Of a stretch of DNA of 64,000 nt, positions 1 through 9,622 are shown piece after piece. The first letter of the stretch is position 1. Each line of letters starts with the position of its first letter. The DNA is from Maritimibacter alkaliphilus (lineage in GTDB: Bacteria; Pseudomonadota; Alphaproteobacteria; Rhodobacterales; Rhodobacteraceae), in the NCBI RefSeq assembly GCF_019801605.1, contig NZ_JAHVIT010000002.1, forward strand, positions 186,001 through 250,000. The letters run 5' to 3'. A program made the translations under genes and the position numbers. The notes under the pieces were generated by a model that did not search any database, was not told where the DNA came from, and was given only the letters and a program-made list of their open reading frames with translations.

Positions 1-2
1 TC

Positions 3-974
3 ATCCGCGCCGGCTACGACAGTCTGACCGGGGTCGCGGTGATCATGCTGGGGGCCGGGATCGGCACGCTGGGCTCCACCTTCAATGCCTTCGCGACGGT
101 CGTCGCCTCGCAGGGGGCGGGTATCGCCTTCACGCAGGGGATCGTCCTGCGGCTGGTGATCCTCGCGGTCTGCCTCGCGGTGGGGATCGTCTACGTCCTG
201 CGCTACGCGAAGAAGGTCAAGGCGACGCCCGAGGCCTCCCTCGTGGCCGACATGGCCGAGGAGAACCGCAGCCATTTCCTCAAGTCCGCCGAGACCGAGG
301 GCGAGACCCTGCCCGAGCTGACGCCGATCCGGGCGACGATCCTCGCGCTCTTCGGCCTGACCTTCGTGGTGATGATCGTGGGGGTCGTGGGGCTCGACTG
401 GTGGATGGGCGAGATGGCGGGCCTGTTCCTCGCCATGTCCGTCGTGGTCTGGATCGTGGCGAAGTTCGACGCGGCGACCGCCATGGACGAGAAGACCTTC
501 GTCGACACCTTCGTGGATGGCGCGCGCGACCTGCTGGGCGTGGCGCTGATCATCGGCGTCGCCCGGGGGGTCGTGGTCATCATGGATGCCGGGCTGATCA
601 CCGACACGATCCTGCAGTCCGCCGAGGGCGCGGTGTCGGGCCTGAGCGAGATGCTCTTCATCAACGCGATGTTCGGCATCCAGATCCTGATGTCCTTCCT
701 TGTGCCCTCCTCTTCCGGGCTGGCCACGCTGACCATGCCGATCATGGCCCCGATGGCGGATTTCGCCGGCGTCGGCCGGGACCTCGTGGTGACGGCCTAC
801 CAGTCGGCGAACGGGCTGGTGAACCTCTTCAACCCCACCTTCGCGGTGGTGATGGGCGGGCTGGCGATCGGCCGCGTGTCCTTCGACCGCTGGCTGCGCT
901 TCGTGCTGCCGCTGGTGATCGGGCTGGCCCTCCTCATCATGGTTCTGCTGAGCATCGGCGCGATCCTCAGCTGA
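3..974 (+). CDS. YfcC/ArcD-like membrane carrier, C-terminal part (5' end outside window)
   Basis: The open frame enters from the window edge, so only the C-terminal ~323 residues are visible. They are strongly hydrophobic with about seven membrane segments, a charged cytoplasmic loop (around residues 60-100 of the visible part) and the conserved run [19 protein letters not shown], typical of the YfcC family in the IT superfamily that also holds DcuC-type carriers. arcA, arcB and arcC follow on the same strand, so the likely substrate is arginine, possibly exchanged for ornithine as in ArcD systems. Family membership is read from sequence; the substrate is inferred from context. No start or signal can be judged. 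Confidence 0.8.
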   Translation: MRAGYDSLTGVAVIMLGAGIGTLGSTFNAFATVVASQGAGIAFTQGIVLRLVILAVCLAVGIVYVLRYAKKVKATPEASLVADMAEENRSHFLKSAETEGETLPELTPIRATILALFGLTFVVMIVGVVGLDWWMGEMAGLFLAMSVVVWIVAKFDAATAMDEKTFVDTFVDGARDLLGVALIIGVARGVVVIMDAGLITDTILQSAEGAVSGLSEMLFINAMFGIQILMSFLVPSSSGLATLTMPIMAPMADFAGVGRDLVVTAYQSANGLVNLFNPTFAVVMGGLAIGRVSFDRWLRFVLPLVIGLALLIMVLLSIGAILS

Positions 975-1059
975 TCCCGCCCGCGGCATCCCCACCCGCG
1001 GGCCGCAGACCGTGGCCCGCCGGACGTTCCACAGATGGACCACAGATGGAGACCCGACG

Positions 1060-2283
1060 ATGGAATTTGGTGTTCACTCCGAGGTCGGCACCCTGCGCAA
1101 GGTCATGGTGTCCCGGCCCTCGCTGGCGCATGAGCGCCTGACGCCGCGCAACTGCCACGAGCTGCTTTTCGACGATGTGCTCTGGGTCGAGCAGGCCCGA
1201 CGCGACCATGCGGAATTCGTCAGCCAGATGCGGCAGCGCGGGGTCGAGGTCTTCGACATCCAGGACCTGCTTGCAGAGGCGCTCGACAAGACCAGCGACG
1301 CCCGGCCCTTCCTGCTCGACCGGTTGATCACGCCCAACCTCTGCGGTCCGGGCCTCGCACGCTACATGCGGCCCTGGCTGGATACGCTGGACGGCAAGGC
1401 ACTGGCCCGGCAGCTGATGGGCGGGATCATCGTGACCGACCTGCCAGATGCCGACATGCAGGCGCAGGCGCGCACCACCATGGCGCATACGGATTTCATC
1501 ATCCCCGCCGTGCCCAACGCGCAGTTCCAGCGCGATCCATCCTGCTGGATCTACAAGGGCGTGACCGTGAACCCGATGTTCTGGCCCGCGCGGCGGCCCG
1601 AGACGCTGTTCCAGCGCACGGTCTACAAGTTCCACCCGATGTTCCGCGAAGCCGACTTCTCGATCTGGTGGGGCGACAGCGACGAGAACTTCCAGTCCGC
1701 CTCGGTCGAGGGCGGAGACGTCATGCCGATCGGCAATGGCACCGTCTTCATCGGCATGGGCGAACGCACCACCCGTCAGGCGGTGACCCAGCTGGCGCAG
1801 GCGCTCTTCGATCAGGGCGGGGCCGAGCGCGTGGTCGCCTGCGTCATGCCCAAGTCGCGCGCGGCGATGCACCTCGACACGGTGTTCTCCTGCCTCGACC
1901 GCGACAAGGTCACCGCCTTCATGGAGGTGGCGCAGGAGATCCGCTGCTTCTCGGGGCGGCCCGACGGCAAGGGCGGCACCGCGATCACCGAGGAGCCCGG
2001 CTCGATCTTCGATGTCTACAAGGAGGTCATGGGCCTCGACGATCTGAAGATCATCGCCACCGGCGGCAACGAGTTCCAGGCCGAGCGCGAGCAGTGGGAT
2101 GACGGCAACAACGTCGTGGCGCTCTCGCCCGGGGTGGTGGTGGGCTACTCCCGCAACACCTTCACCAACCGCAGGCTCCGCGAGGCCGGGGTCGAGGTGA
2201 TCGAGATCAACGGACAGGAACTGGGCCGGGGCCGCGGCGGCGGCCACTGCATGACCTGCCCCCTGCTGCGCGATCCGGTCTGA
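1060..2283 (+). CDS. arcA: Arginine deiminase
   Basis: Hydrolyses L-arginine to citrulline and ammonia, the first step of the arginine deiminase pathway; cytoplasmic. The 407-residue length is normal. Visible family motifs are the N-terminal [41 protein letters not shown], and the C-terminal [10 protein letters not shown] that carries the catalytic cysteine. The frame is open upstream to 1012, but ATG 1060 ([10 protein letters not shown]) fits the family N-terminus and has a purine-rich stretch in front. It sits 85 bp after the carrier gene and 93 bp before arcB, probably one operon. Confidence 0.96.
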   Translation: MEFGVHSEVGTLRKVMVSRPSLAHERLTPRNCHELLFDDVLWVEQARRDHAEFVSQMRQRGVEVFDIQDLLAEALDKTSDARPFLLDRLITPNLCGPGLARYMRPWLDTLDGKALARQLMGGIIVTDLPDADMQAQARTTMAHTDFIIPAVPNAQFQRDPSCWIYKGVTVNPMFWPARRPETLFQRTVYKFHPMFREADFSIWWGDSDENFQSASVEGGDVMPIGNGTVFIGMGERTTRQAVTQLAQALFDQGGAERVVACVMPKSRAAMHLDTVFSCLDRDKVTAFMEVAQEIRCFSGRPDGKGGTAITEEPGSIFDVYKEVMGLDDLKIIATGGNEFQAEREQWDDGNNVVALSPGVVVGYSRNTFTNRRLREAGVEVIEINGQELGRGRGGGHCMTCPLLRDPV

Positions 2284-2376
2284 CCCCGCGCCCGTCCACG
2301 CCGGCGACACTCCCCGGACCAGTTCCGGACATGTCCCGGACACGTCCAAGTCAATCCACAGGATACGGAGGCCATC

Positions 2377-3375
2377 ATGGCGCTCAATCTCAGAGGAAGA
2401 AGCTACCTCAACATCGCCGACTTCACCCAGCGGGAGATGCTCTTCCTGCTCGACCTCGCGCGCGACCTGAAGCGGGCGAAATATTCCCGCAGCGAAAGCA
2501 AGGCCCTGCAGGACAAGAACATCTGCCTGATCTTCGAGAAGACCTCGACCCGGACGCGCTGCGCCTTCGAGGTGGCGGCCCATGATCAGGGGGCGCATAT
2601 CACCTACCTCGATCCCTCGGGCAGCCAGATCGGGCACAAGGAATCCATGAAGGACACCGCCCGGGTGCTGGGCCGGATGTTCGACGCGATCGAATTCCGC
2701 GGCGCCGGGCAGGACATGGTGCAGCAGCTGGCCGACTACGCCGGCGTGCCGGTCTACAACGGCCTGACCGACGACTGGCACCCGACGCAGATGCTGGCGG
2801 ACATGCTGACGATGGTCGAACACGCCGACAAGCCGCGCACCCAGATCGCCTATGCCTACGTCGGCGATGCGCGCAACAACATGGGCAACTCGCTTCTGAT
2901 CCTCGGCGCGATGATGGGCATGGACGTGCGCATGATCGCCCCGAAGGAAAACCAGAACGAGCCGCATATCCTCGAGATGGCGCAGGACTGGGCCCGGCAG
3001 ACCGGCGCGCGGATCACCATCACCGATGACCTCTCGGCCGTGGAGGGCGTCGATTTCGTCCACACCGATGTCTGGGTCTCGATGGGCGAGCCGGCCGAGG
3101 TCTGGGCCAGCCGGATCGAGCTGCTCATGCCCTATCAGGTCAACATGGCGTTGATGCAGAAATGCGCCAATCCGCACGTGAAGTTCATGCATTGCCTGCC
3201 CGCCTTCCACAACACCGAGACAAAGGTCGGCGCCGACATCGCCGCCAAGTTCGGCATCACCGAGATGGAAGTGACCGAGGAGGTCTTCGAAAGCCCGATG
3301 AACATCGCCTTCGAGCAGGCCGAGAACCGGATGCACACGATCAAGGCCATCCTCGTGGCCACGCTGGGGGCCTGA
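2377..3375 (+). CDS. arcB: Ornithine carbamoyltransferase, catabolic
   Basis: Phosphorolyses citrulline to ornithine and carbamoyl phosphate when working in the arginine deiminase route. At 332 residues it is the size of catabolic ArcB-type enzymes. The carbamoyl-phosphate loop STRTRCAFE (about residue 55) and the ornithine-site motif HCLPAFHN (about residue 270) are both intact. It starts at ATG 2377 after a GGAGG-like site (ATACGGAGGCC). Between arcA and arcC the catabolic role is more likely than arginine biosynthesis. The next gene starts 3 bp after the stop. Confidence 0.96.
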   Translation: MALNLRGRSYLNIADFTQREMLFLLDLARDLKRAKYSRSESKALQDKNICLIFEKTSTRTRCAFEVAAHDQGAHITYLDPSGSQIGHKESMKDTARVLGRMFDAIEFRGAGQDMVQQLADYAGVPVYNGLTDDWHPTQMLADMLTMVEHADKPRTQIAYAYVGDARNNMGNSLLILGAMMGMDVRMIAPKENQNEPHILEMAQDWARQTGARITITDDLSAVEGVDFVHTDVWVSMGEPAEVWASRIELLMPYQVNMALMQKCANPHVKFMHCLPAFHNTETKVGADIAAKFGITEMEVTEEVFESPMNIAFEQAENRMHTIKAILVATLGA

Positions 3376-3378
3376 GAG

Positions 3379-4314
3379 ATGCGCATCCTCGTGGCCCTCG
3401 GGGGCAACGCGCTGCTGCGGCGCGGGCAGGCGCTGACTGCAGAGAACCAGCGCGTAAACGTGCGCATCGCCGCACAGGCGCTGGCCCCGCTGGCGGAGGG
3501 CAACGACCTCGTCGTGACCCATGGCAACGGCCCGCAAGTCGGGCTGCTGGCGCTGCAGGAGGCCGCCTATACCGAGGTCGAGGCCTATCCTCTCGACGTG
3601 CTGGTGGGCGAGACCATGGGCATGATCGGCTACATGATCGAGCAGGAGATGGGCAACCTGCTGCCCTTCGACACGCCGCTCGCCACCGTTCTGACCATGG
3701 TCGAGGTCGACCCCGCGGACCCGGCCTTCAGCGACCCCACCAAGTTCATCGGGCCGGTCTACTCGGAGGAGGTGGCCCGGAAGAACGCGGCGGAGAAGGG
3801 CTGGTCCATCAAGCCCGACGGCGCGGCGTGGCGCCGTGTCGTGCCCTCGCCCAGGCCGAAGCGCATCTTCGAGGTCCGGCCGATCCGCTGGATGCTGGAT
3901 CAGGGCGCGGTGGTGATCGCGGCGGGCGGCGGCGGCATTCCCACCGCCTATGACCGCGAGGGGCATCTGACCGGCGTGGAATGCGTGATCGACAAGGATT
4001 TCTGCTCGGCCCTGCTCGCCGCCGAGATCGGCGCCCATGTCTTCGTCGTGGCCACGGACGCCGAGGCGGTCTTCCTCGACTGGGGAACGCCCAATCAGAC
4101 GGCAATCCGCCGCGCCACGCCCGACATGATGGACGCCTATGACTTCCCAGCCGGCTCCATGGGGCCCAAGGTGGAGGCAGCGCAGATGTTTGCGCGCGCC
4201 AGCGGCGGCCGGGCGGTGATCTGCGCCCTGCCCGACATCGCCGCCGCCCTCAGGGGCGAGACCGGCACGACCATTTCCTCCGAGGTGGAGGAACTGGCCC
4301 TCGTCCGCGGCTAG
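3379..4314 (+). CDS. arcC: Carbamate kinase
   Basis: Transfers phosphate from carbamoyl phosphate to ADP, giving ATP, CO2 and ammonia; this is the energy-yielding last step of the arginine deiminase pathway. The 311-residue protein shows the amino-acid-kinase fold signatures: [11 protein letters not shown] at the N-terminus, [11 protein letters not shown] near residue 48, and [10 protein letters not shown] in the middle. It starts 3 bp after arcB, implying translational coupling. With arcA and arcB it forms a complete pathway that can make ATP without respiration. Confidence 0.96.
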   Translation: MRILVALGGNALLRRGQALTAENQRVNVRIAAQALAPLAEGNDLVVTHGNGPQVGLLALQEAAYTEVEAYPLDVLVGETMGMIGYMIEQEMGNLLPFDTPLATVLTMVEVDPADPAFSDPTKFIGPVYSEEVARKNAAEKGWSIKPDGAAWRRVVPSPRPKRIFEVRPIRWMLDQGAVVIAAGGGGIPTAYDREGHLTGVECVIDKDFCSALLAAEIGAHVFVVATDAEAVFLDWGTPNQTAIRRATPDMMDAYDFPAGSMGPKVEAAQMFARASGGRAVICALPDIAAALRGETGTTISSEVEELALVRG

Positions 4315-4365
4315 ACGCGGCTTCCGACGACGAAGGCTCCGACGACAGCGACGGCAAGAGGCAGG

Positions 4366-7107
4366 ATGACAGACCCCAGAGACCACAGCGCACCCGGCGC
4401 GCCCGCAGCCCCGGCCCCCCCCTGGGCCCAGTCGGAGGCAGAGGTGACCACGTCCCTGCAAAGCGACGCGGGCAGCGGCCTGACAACGGCAGAGGCCGCC
4501 GCGCGCCTTGCCCGTCACGGGCCGAACCGGCTGGCCGAGAGCCAGCAGGCCTCCGTCCTCGCGCTGCTCCTCGAACAGCTGCGCAATCCGCTGCTTGTGA
4601 TCCTGCTCCTCGGCGCGGTCATCTCGCTTCTGACGGGCCATATGGTCGACGCGGTGGCGATCTTCGTCATCGTCGTGCTGAACGCCCTGATCAGCTTCTA
4701 CCAGGAGTTCAACGCCGCCCGCTCCCTCGCCGCCCTGCGCGAACTTGCGGCCCCCATCGCCTGGGTCCGGCGCGACGGCACCTGGGCCGAGATCCCCGCC
4801 TCCGAGATCGTGCCGGGCGACCTGCTGCGCTTCAAGGCGGGGGACATCCTTGCCGCCGACCTGCGCCTCACGCAGGCGGCACGGCTGGCAGTGGACGAGG
4901 CCGCGCTGACCGGGGAATCCGAACCCGTCGACAAGCACACCCACGCGATTCCCGATCCTGACCTGACCCTCGCGGACCGGCTCAACATGGGTTTCATGTC
5001 CACCAAGGTCACCACCGGCACCGGCGAAGGGCTGGTCACCGCCACCGGGATGCAGACCGAGGTCGGCCATATCGCGCATATGATGGCCACCACGGCAGAG
5101 CCGAAAACCCCGCTTCAGACCCGGATAGACAAGCTTTCGAAGGTGCTGATCGGGGCGGCGCTCGGCGTGGTGGCGATCGTCATCGGCATCGGCATCTTCC
5201 ATGGCATGACCCTGACCGAGATGCTGAGCACCGGCATCTCGCTCTCCGTTGCCGCGATCCCCGAGGGGCTGCCGACGGTGGTGACCATCGTCCTCACCCT
5301 CGGCTCCCAGCGGATGGTGCAGAACCATGCCCTCGCGCGGAAACTCTCGGCGGTCGAGACCCTCGGCACCACCTCGGTGATCTGCTCCGATAAGACCGGT
5401 ACGCTGACCCAGAACCAGATGCAGGTGATGCGGTGCTGGGCCGGCGGCAAGACATGGCAGGTGAGCGGCGAAGGCTTCGCCCCCAAGGGGGCCTTCGTCG
5501 GGCCCGACGGGGCCGAGGCGGTGCTGGCCGAGGAGGAGGACCTGCGGCACATGCTGGAGGTCTCGGTCTACTGCAACGACGCGGTGCTGATCGAGGAGGA
5601 CGGCCGCCCGGCGATCCAGGGCAACCCGACGGACGGGGCGCTCGTGGTCGCGGGCGCCAAGCTGGGCCTCACGCGAGCCGGGCTGGCCGAGGACCATGTC
5701 GAAACCCTGCAGGCCTTCCCCTTCGATTCCACCCGCAAGATGATGAGCCTTCACGTCCGCATGCCGGACGGGCGCAAGCTTCTGGTGGCCAAGGGCGCGC
5801 CCGACGTGATCCTGTCGCGCGCCACGGGTGTCGTGATGGGGGGCGAGGTGCTGCCGCTGGATGACGCCCGCCGGGCCGAGATGGAGGCGGTGATCGCGGG
5901 CTTCGGCGCCGATGCGCTGCGCACGCTGGCCGTCGCCTTCCGCCCGGCGGAGGACGGCACCCTCGACACCGCCAACCCGGAACAGGACATCGTCCTCCTC
6001 GGCATCCACGGGATCATGGACCCGCCCCGCCCCGAGGTCCGCGACGCGGTCGCCGCCGCCACCTCTGCCGGTATCCGCACGGTGATGATCACCGGCGATC
6101 ATGCGATCACCGCGCAGGCCATCGCCGAGCAGATCGGCATCCGCACCCGGCCCGAGCAGACCGTCCACAGCGGCTCGGAGATCGATAGCCTCGACGATGC
6201 ACAACTGCGCGAGGCCTGTCGCAACGCCGCCGTCTTTGCCCGCGTCACGCCAGAGCACAAGCTGCGCATCGTCAGCGCCATGCAGGCCAATGGCGAGGTC
6301 GCGGCAATGACCGGTGACGGGGTGAACGACGCCCCTGCCCTGCGCACCGCCGACATCGGCGTGGCCATGGGGATCACCGGCACCTCGGTCGCCAAGGACA
6401 GCGCCGCGCTGGTGCTGCTGGACGACAATTTCTCGACCATTGTCGGGGCCGTGCGCGAGGGGCGCCGGATCTACGACAACCTGCTGAAGTTCGTGCGCCA
6501 GGCGCTCACCTCGAACGTGGCAGAGGTCTCGACCATCCTCTTCGCCTTCCTGCTGATGGGGGCCGATCCGCTGACGCCCCTGACACCGCTGATGATCCTC
6601 TGGGTCAACCTCGTGTCCGACGGGATCCCGGCGCTGGCGCTCGGCTTCGAGGAGGCCGAACCCGACGTGATGGAACGCGCGCCCCGTCCCCGCGACCAGG
6701 ACCTCTTTGCCGATGGCCTGAAGGAGCGCATCGTGATCCGCGGCCTCGCCGTGGGCGGGATCAGCTACTACGTCTTCCAGCGCGGCCTCGCACTCGACGG
6801 CGGGCCCGAGATGGCGCAGACCATGGCCTTCGTCACGATCATGTTCGCGCAGCTCTGGCATATCTTCGACGCGCGCACCACGTCGACGCTGTTCCGCAAG
6901 TCGCCCTTCGGCAACCCGAGGCTGCTGATGGCGGTGGGGCTGTCGCTGCTGCTTTCGGCGCTCGCGGTCTACAGCGGCTTCGGGCACTACGTCCTCGGCA
7001 CGCAGTCACTGCCCGGGCATATCCTGCTGGGCTGCGCCTGCATCGCCGCGCTGCCGACCTTCCTGCTGTCGGGGCTGAAAGAGGTCTTCGGGCTGCGCTT
7101 CCTCTAG
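4366..7107 (+). CDS. P-type cation-transporting ATPase, P2A (Ca2+-ATPase-like)
   Basis: A 913-residue ATP-driven cation pump of the inner membrane. The parts appear in the expected order: N-terminal cation-ATPase domain, actuator loop TGESEPVDKH, M4 motif PEGLP (about residue 300), phosphorylation site DKTGTLT (about 342, Asp is the acceptor), hinge TGDGVNDAPA (about 649), then four C-terminal membrane segments. Residues matching the SERCA calcium sites are present: Glu in PEGLP, Asn and Glu in SNVAEV (M5), Asn and Asp in NLVSDG (M6). Ca2+ is therefore the best guess, though Mn2+ or other cations are possible. It lies 51 bp after arcC; an operon link is possible but not shown. Confidence 0.88.
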   Translation: MTDPRDHSAPGAPAAPAPPWAQSEAEVTTSLQSDAGSGLTTAEAAARLARHGPNRLAESQQASVLALLLEQLRNPLLVILLLGAVISLLTGHMVDAVAIFVIVVLNALISFYQEFNAARSLAALRELAAPIAWVRRDGTWAEIPASEIVPGDLLRFKAGDILAADLRLTQAARLAVDEAALTGESEPVDKHTHAIPDPDLTLADRLNMGFMSTKVTTGTGEGLVTATGMQTEVGHIAHMMATTAEPKTPLQTRIDKLSKVLIGAALGVVAIVIGIGIFHGMTLTEMLSTGISLSVAAIPEGLPTVVTIVLTLGSQRMVQNHALARKLSAVETLGTTSVICSDKTGTLTQNQMQVMRCWAGGKTWQVSGEGFAPKGAFVGPDGAEAVLAEEEDLRHMLEVSVYCNDAVLIEEDGRPAIQGNPTDGALVVAGAKLGLTRAGLAEDHVETLQAFPFDSTRKMMSLHVRMPDGRKLLVAKGAPDVILSRATGVVMGGEVLPLDDARRAEMEAVIAGFGADALRTLAVAFRPAEDGTLDTANPEQDIVLLGIHGIMDPPRPEVRDAVAAATSAGIRTVMITGDHAITAQAIAEQIGIRTRPEQTVHSGSEIDSLDDAQLREACRNAAVFARVTPEHKLRIVSAMQANGEVAAMTGDGVNDAPALRTADIGVAMGITGTSVAKDSAALVLLDDNFSTIVGAVREGRRIYDNLLKFVRQALTSNVAEVSTILFAFLLMGADPLTPLTPLMILWVNLVSDGIPALALGFEEAEPDVMERAPRPRDQDLFADGLKERIVIRGLAVGGISYYVFQRGLALDGGPEMAQTMAFVTIMFAQLWHIFDARTTSTLFRKSPFGNPRLLMAVGLSLLLSALAVYSGFGHYVLGTQSLPGHILLGCACIAALPTFLLSGLKEVFGLRFL

Positions 7108-7192
7108 GCCCCAGCCGCGCGACGGGACCCCGGTGCGCGGCAAGACGGCCCATCGGGCGTGGTCGTCGGCATGTTCGGGAGGGAGGGAAGAG

Positions 7193-7238
7193 TGGTGCCG
7201 CTGAAGGGACTCGAACCCCCGACCCCATCATTACGAAT
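7193..7238 (-). pseudogene. tRNA-Thr 3' half, displaced by integration (attL)
   Basis: These 46 bases are identical to 27693-27738, the 3' portion of the intact tRNA-Thr gene: from the anticodon loop through the T arm, acceptor strand and encoded CCA (read on the minus strand). The match stops exactly after the core TTACGAAT (7231-7238), after which the sequence becomes unrelated. Joined at the core to the 5' half at 27866-27903 it rebuilds a complete 76-nt tRNA, so this is the chromosomal 3' half cut off by the insertion. Confidence 0.92.
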
Positions 7239-7380
7239 TGTTTTGCAGTCTTGGTGGACCGTGTTGCACGGGAACCTACTACACCCCCTCAACCCCCACA
7301 AAGCCCTGATGAGAAACGCAATTTTCCAATCTATCTTTTGCTCTGTGTCGCACCAGCCCGTCATCGGCTGTACCCCGCTC

Positions 7381-7420
7381 CCCTACTAATACCCTACAGA
7401 TTTCAGCTTGCCCTACTAAT
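7381..7420 (+). repeat. CCCTACTAAT repeats, probable integrase arm-type sites (left)
   Basis: Two exact CCCTACTAAT copies lie at 7381-7390 and 7411-7420, with a partial copy CCCTACAG at 7392-7399, all in the same orientation. The same motif occurs twice at the right end (27785-27805). Paired direct repeats on both sides of a core are what tyrosine integrases of the lambda/P4 type use as arm sites. The role is inferred from position and repetition. Confidence 0.6.
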
Positions 7421-7517
7421 GCTTCAAAAAACCGTACGCGCCCGCTACACGCGCTACGCATTTGCGCCCTGCCTTCACCCCACCCCATCCACGGCGACGG
7501 AAGGACAAGGCAGGGTA

Positions 7518-7538
7518 GGCCTCTCTAGGAGAGAGGCC
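7518..7538. other. 9-bp-stem hairpin downstream of the flavin reductase gene
   Basis: GGCCTCTCT and AGAGAGGCC form a perfect 9-bp stem with a 3-nt loop (AGG). It lies 67 bp beyond the stop of the minus-strand operon that ends at 7605 and could end that transcript, but no T-run follows on either strand. Confidence 0.4.
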
Positions 7539-7604
7539 CCTCGGGATCGGGGGGCGGGCCATAGAACAGACAGCTCCGCATTTCACAGGATTCCCTATGC
7601 TCGC

Positions 7605-8114
7605 CTAAGCAAGGTTTCGATATTGACCCGTAGAATAAATCAAGGGCGTGCCCGCGGATGAGCTTTGTGCGGCCAGCACACGTCCGATAACTATATGGTG
7701 GCTGCCGAAGTTGGTGACTTTGCGGACGTCGCATTCGAACGATGCGAGTGCATCTGTCAGTACAGGCATACCGTTCTCACTCTGCAGCCAGGACTCGTCG
7801 AAGCGGTCGTTACCTCGCAAACCGGTACGACCGGCAAACGTGTCGGCAATGCCATCATGCGCCTCACGCAGATAATTTGCGCTGAAACACCCATTCTCGA
7901 GTATCGCTGTCAGTGCCGAAGACCGTTCGTTCAGGCAAACCAACAGTGACGGAGGCGCGTCTGACAACGAGCAAATCGCGGTTACCGTACATCCGGCGCG
8001 TCTTTGCCCGGTTCCGGTCGCCAGTACAACGACGGACGACGCCGGCGCCCGCATCACATTGCGGAAGGCCGAGGGGGTAAGGCCCTCGGGAGTACTTTCA
8101 GTAGAAGGTGTCAT
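7605..8114 (-). CDS. Flavin reductase-like protein (FMN-binding split barrel)
   Basis: A 169-residue protein of the flavin reductase domain family (HpaC/DszD type), which reduces FMN or FAD with NAD(P)H and hands it to a partner monooxygenase. Family features are the opening FRNVMRAPASSVVVLATG, VTAICSLSDAPPSLLVCLN, the motif ENGCFSANYL, and the C-terminal GSHHIVIGRVLA. ATG 8114 lies one base after the stop of the GntR gene (TGA-A-ATG), implying coupling; an in-frame ATG at 8144 would overlap that gene. It is the last gene of the operon headed by the acyl-CoA-dehydrogenase-like monooxygenase at 12763-14016, its likely partner. Confidence 0.88.
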   Translation of the reverse strand: MTPSTESTPEGLTPSAFRNVMRAPASSVVVLATGTGQRRAGCTVTAICSLSDAPPSLLVCLNERSSALTAILENGCFSANYLREAHDGIADTFAGRTGLRGNDRFDESWLQSENGMPVLTDALASFECDVRKVTNFGSHHIVIGRVLAAQSSSAGTPLIYSTGQYRNLA

Positions 8115-8115
8115 T

Positions 8116-8823
8116 TCAGGCTTCCGGGTCTTGCTGTTCGCCACGGTTCATGTGCGCAAGCGAAATTCGCCACACTTCGGCGAAATGGGCGCGAACTGTT
8201 TCCTCTGCACCGATGGCATCACGCTGAACCAGCGCACTAGCGATCTCCAGGTGGTGCACCTCGAGCAAGCGACGCTCCTCCGGCGTGGGTTCGATTTGCA
8301 TGGCCGCGAAGGAATATTCGTAGAATTCCTCGATCAGTAGACGCAGGCGCATGCTGCCCGAGGCTTCGGCGATGCCGATATGGAACGCGCGGTCGCGTTG
8401 CGACCTACTGGCGATATCGGTGGCGTCGGCGCGCATCGCTTCGCGGCAATCGCGCAGAATTGCGGCCAGCGCATCATCCGATCCATTTCGGCACGCAAGC
8501 TGGACGGCAGCGCTTTCCAGCGACTGGCGTATGACGACAACCTCTTCCATTTTCTGACCGAAAGCCGCGACAACGACACCGCCATTGGCCTTGCGGGTCA
8601 CCAACCCTTCGGCCTCCAGCCGCGAAATCGCTTCGCGGACGGGGGTACGGCTGACATTCAACTGTGTGCTCAGCTGGGTCTCGACCATGCGCATGCCGGC
8701 CTTCAGCCGTCCGCGCAGGATCGCACTTCGCAACTCTCGATGTACCTGCAGCACAACGGGCTCACGTTCGGCCGCTGCGAGGGGGGGAAGGCTGTCGTCC
8801 TGTTCGATATCGATCCGTTCCAT
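8116..8823 (-). CDS. GntR-family transcriptional regulator, FadR/FCD subfamily
   Basis: 235 residues. An N-terminal winged helix (about residues 28-90, containing QLNVSRTPVREAISRLEAEG, the GntR recognition region) is followed by an all-helical FCD ligand domain with candidate metal-ligand histidines (AFHIGIAEAS, EVHHLEIASAL, AHFAEVW). Such proteins usually repress catabolic genes and are released by a pathway metabolite. It sits inside the operon between the transporter permease and the flavin reductase. The CTGCATGCAG palindromes at 14077, 14218 and 14259 are its probable operators; that link is inferred. Confidence 0.92.
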   Translation of the reverse strand: MERIDIEQDDSLPPLAAAEREPVVLQVHRELRSAILRGRLKAGMRMVETQLSTQLNVSRTPVREAISRLEAEGLVTRKANGGVVVAAFGQKMEEVVVIRQSLESAAVQLACRNGSDDALAAILRDCREAMRADATDIASRSQRDRAFHIGIAEASGSMRLRLLIEEFYEYSFAAMQIEPTPEERRLLEVHHLEIASALVQRDAIGAEETVRAHFAEVWRISLAHMNRGEQQDPEA

Positions 8824-8827
8824 TGCC

Positions 8828-9622
8828 TTATCCCTTCTTCAAACCGCGCTGCGCCAACGCCACCAGCCACAGCCCCAGCACGGAAACAACCGTCATGAAG
8901 GTCGATACCGCCGCAATCGTGGGGTCAATCGTCTGCTGGACGTTTACCCAGATTTGCCTTGGAAGGGTGGGTTCGGTCAATTTCGTTAGGAATAGGCTTA
9001 GAATGATATCATCGAAGGAGGCCACAAAGGCGAACAGGCCGCCGCCCAGGATGGCCGGTTTCAGGTTGGGGATGGTGATCAGCCAGACCGCGCGCAGGGG
9101 CGAGGCACCCAGCGACCGCGCCGCCCATTCCAGCCGCCGGTCGAAGGAATAGAGAGAGGCGGTGATGATCATGACCACATAGGGAATGGCGATGATCGAA
9201 TGGGCCATGACCAGCGCCCCGGTGGTGCCCAGGATGCGCAGCTTCACGTAGAGGAAGTAGAGGCCGACGGCGATGATGATCTTGGGCAGGATCATCGGGC
9301 TCATCACCAGCATGCGCAGCCCGGCCTTGCCGAAGAAGCGATAGCGTACCAGCGCGACCGAAATGGCAAAGCCGATGACCAGCGAGAAGACGGCCGTCAG
9401 CGCCGCAACGACAAAGCTGACGCGGGTCGCCGTCATCCACTTGGGGTCCGAGAAGTAGGCCTCGTACCAGCGCAGCGAGAAACCGGGCGGCGGGAAATGC
9501 AGCATTTCGGTCGGGGTGAAGGACACCATGAAGATGATCAGGATCGGCGCGATCAGGATCAGCAGGATCAAGATCGAAAAGACCGAAAGGGCCAGGTTGC
9601 CCAGGTTGATGCGGCGGGTCAT
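8828..9622 (-). CDS. ABC transporter permease, spermidine/putrescine-type (PotC-like)
   Basis: 264 residues with about six membrane segments and the inner-membrane permease motif EWAARSLGASPLRAVWLITI that contacts the ATPase. An N-terminal membrane anchor is followed by the periplasmic segment FTPTEMLHFPPPGFSLRWY, characteristic of PotC-like permeases. ATG 9622 overlaps the stop of the upstream permease gene by 4 bp (ATGA), which decides the start over the upstream ATG at 9637. It forms an importer with the permease at 9619, the binding protein at 10538 and the ATPase at 11641. Confidence 0.9.
   Translation of the reverse strand: MTRRINLGNLALSVFSILILLILIAPILIIFMVSFTPTEMLHFPPPGFSLRWYEAYFSDPKWMTATRVSFVVAALTAVFSLVIGFAISVALVRYRFFGKAGLRMLVMSPMILPKIIIAVGLYFLYVKLRILGTTGALVMAHSIIAIPYVVMIITASLYSFDRRLEWAARSLGASPLRAVWLITIPNLKPAILGGGLFAFVASFDDIILSLFLTKLTEPTLPRQIWVNVQQTIDPTIAAVSTFMTVVSVLGLWLVALAQRGLKKG

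Larger units (their letters stand above)
7108..7604. other. Gene-free stretch holding the left attachment region of the integrated element
   Basis: I see no convincing gene here. It contains about 85 bp of chromosomal flank, the displaced tRNA-Thr 3' half (7193-7238), the element's left end from 7239, the arm-type repeats at 7381-7420, and a 9-bp-stem hairpin at 7518-7538. Small open frames across this stretch have no family features and cross the tRNA remnant. Confidence 0.7.

Noticed and set aside
967-6987. A 2006-codon open frame on the minus strand across the arginine deiminase operon and the ATPase
   Set aside because: It is the mirror of plus-strand GC-rich codons (His/Arg/Asp/Gly-rich, no domain). 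The plus-strand genes carry clear motifs and correct starts.
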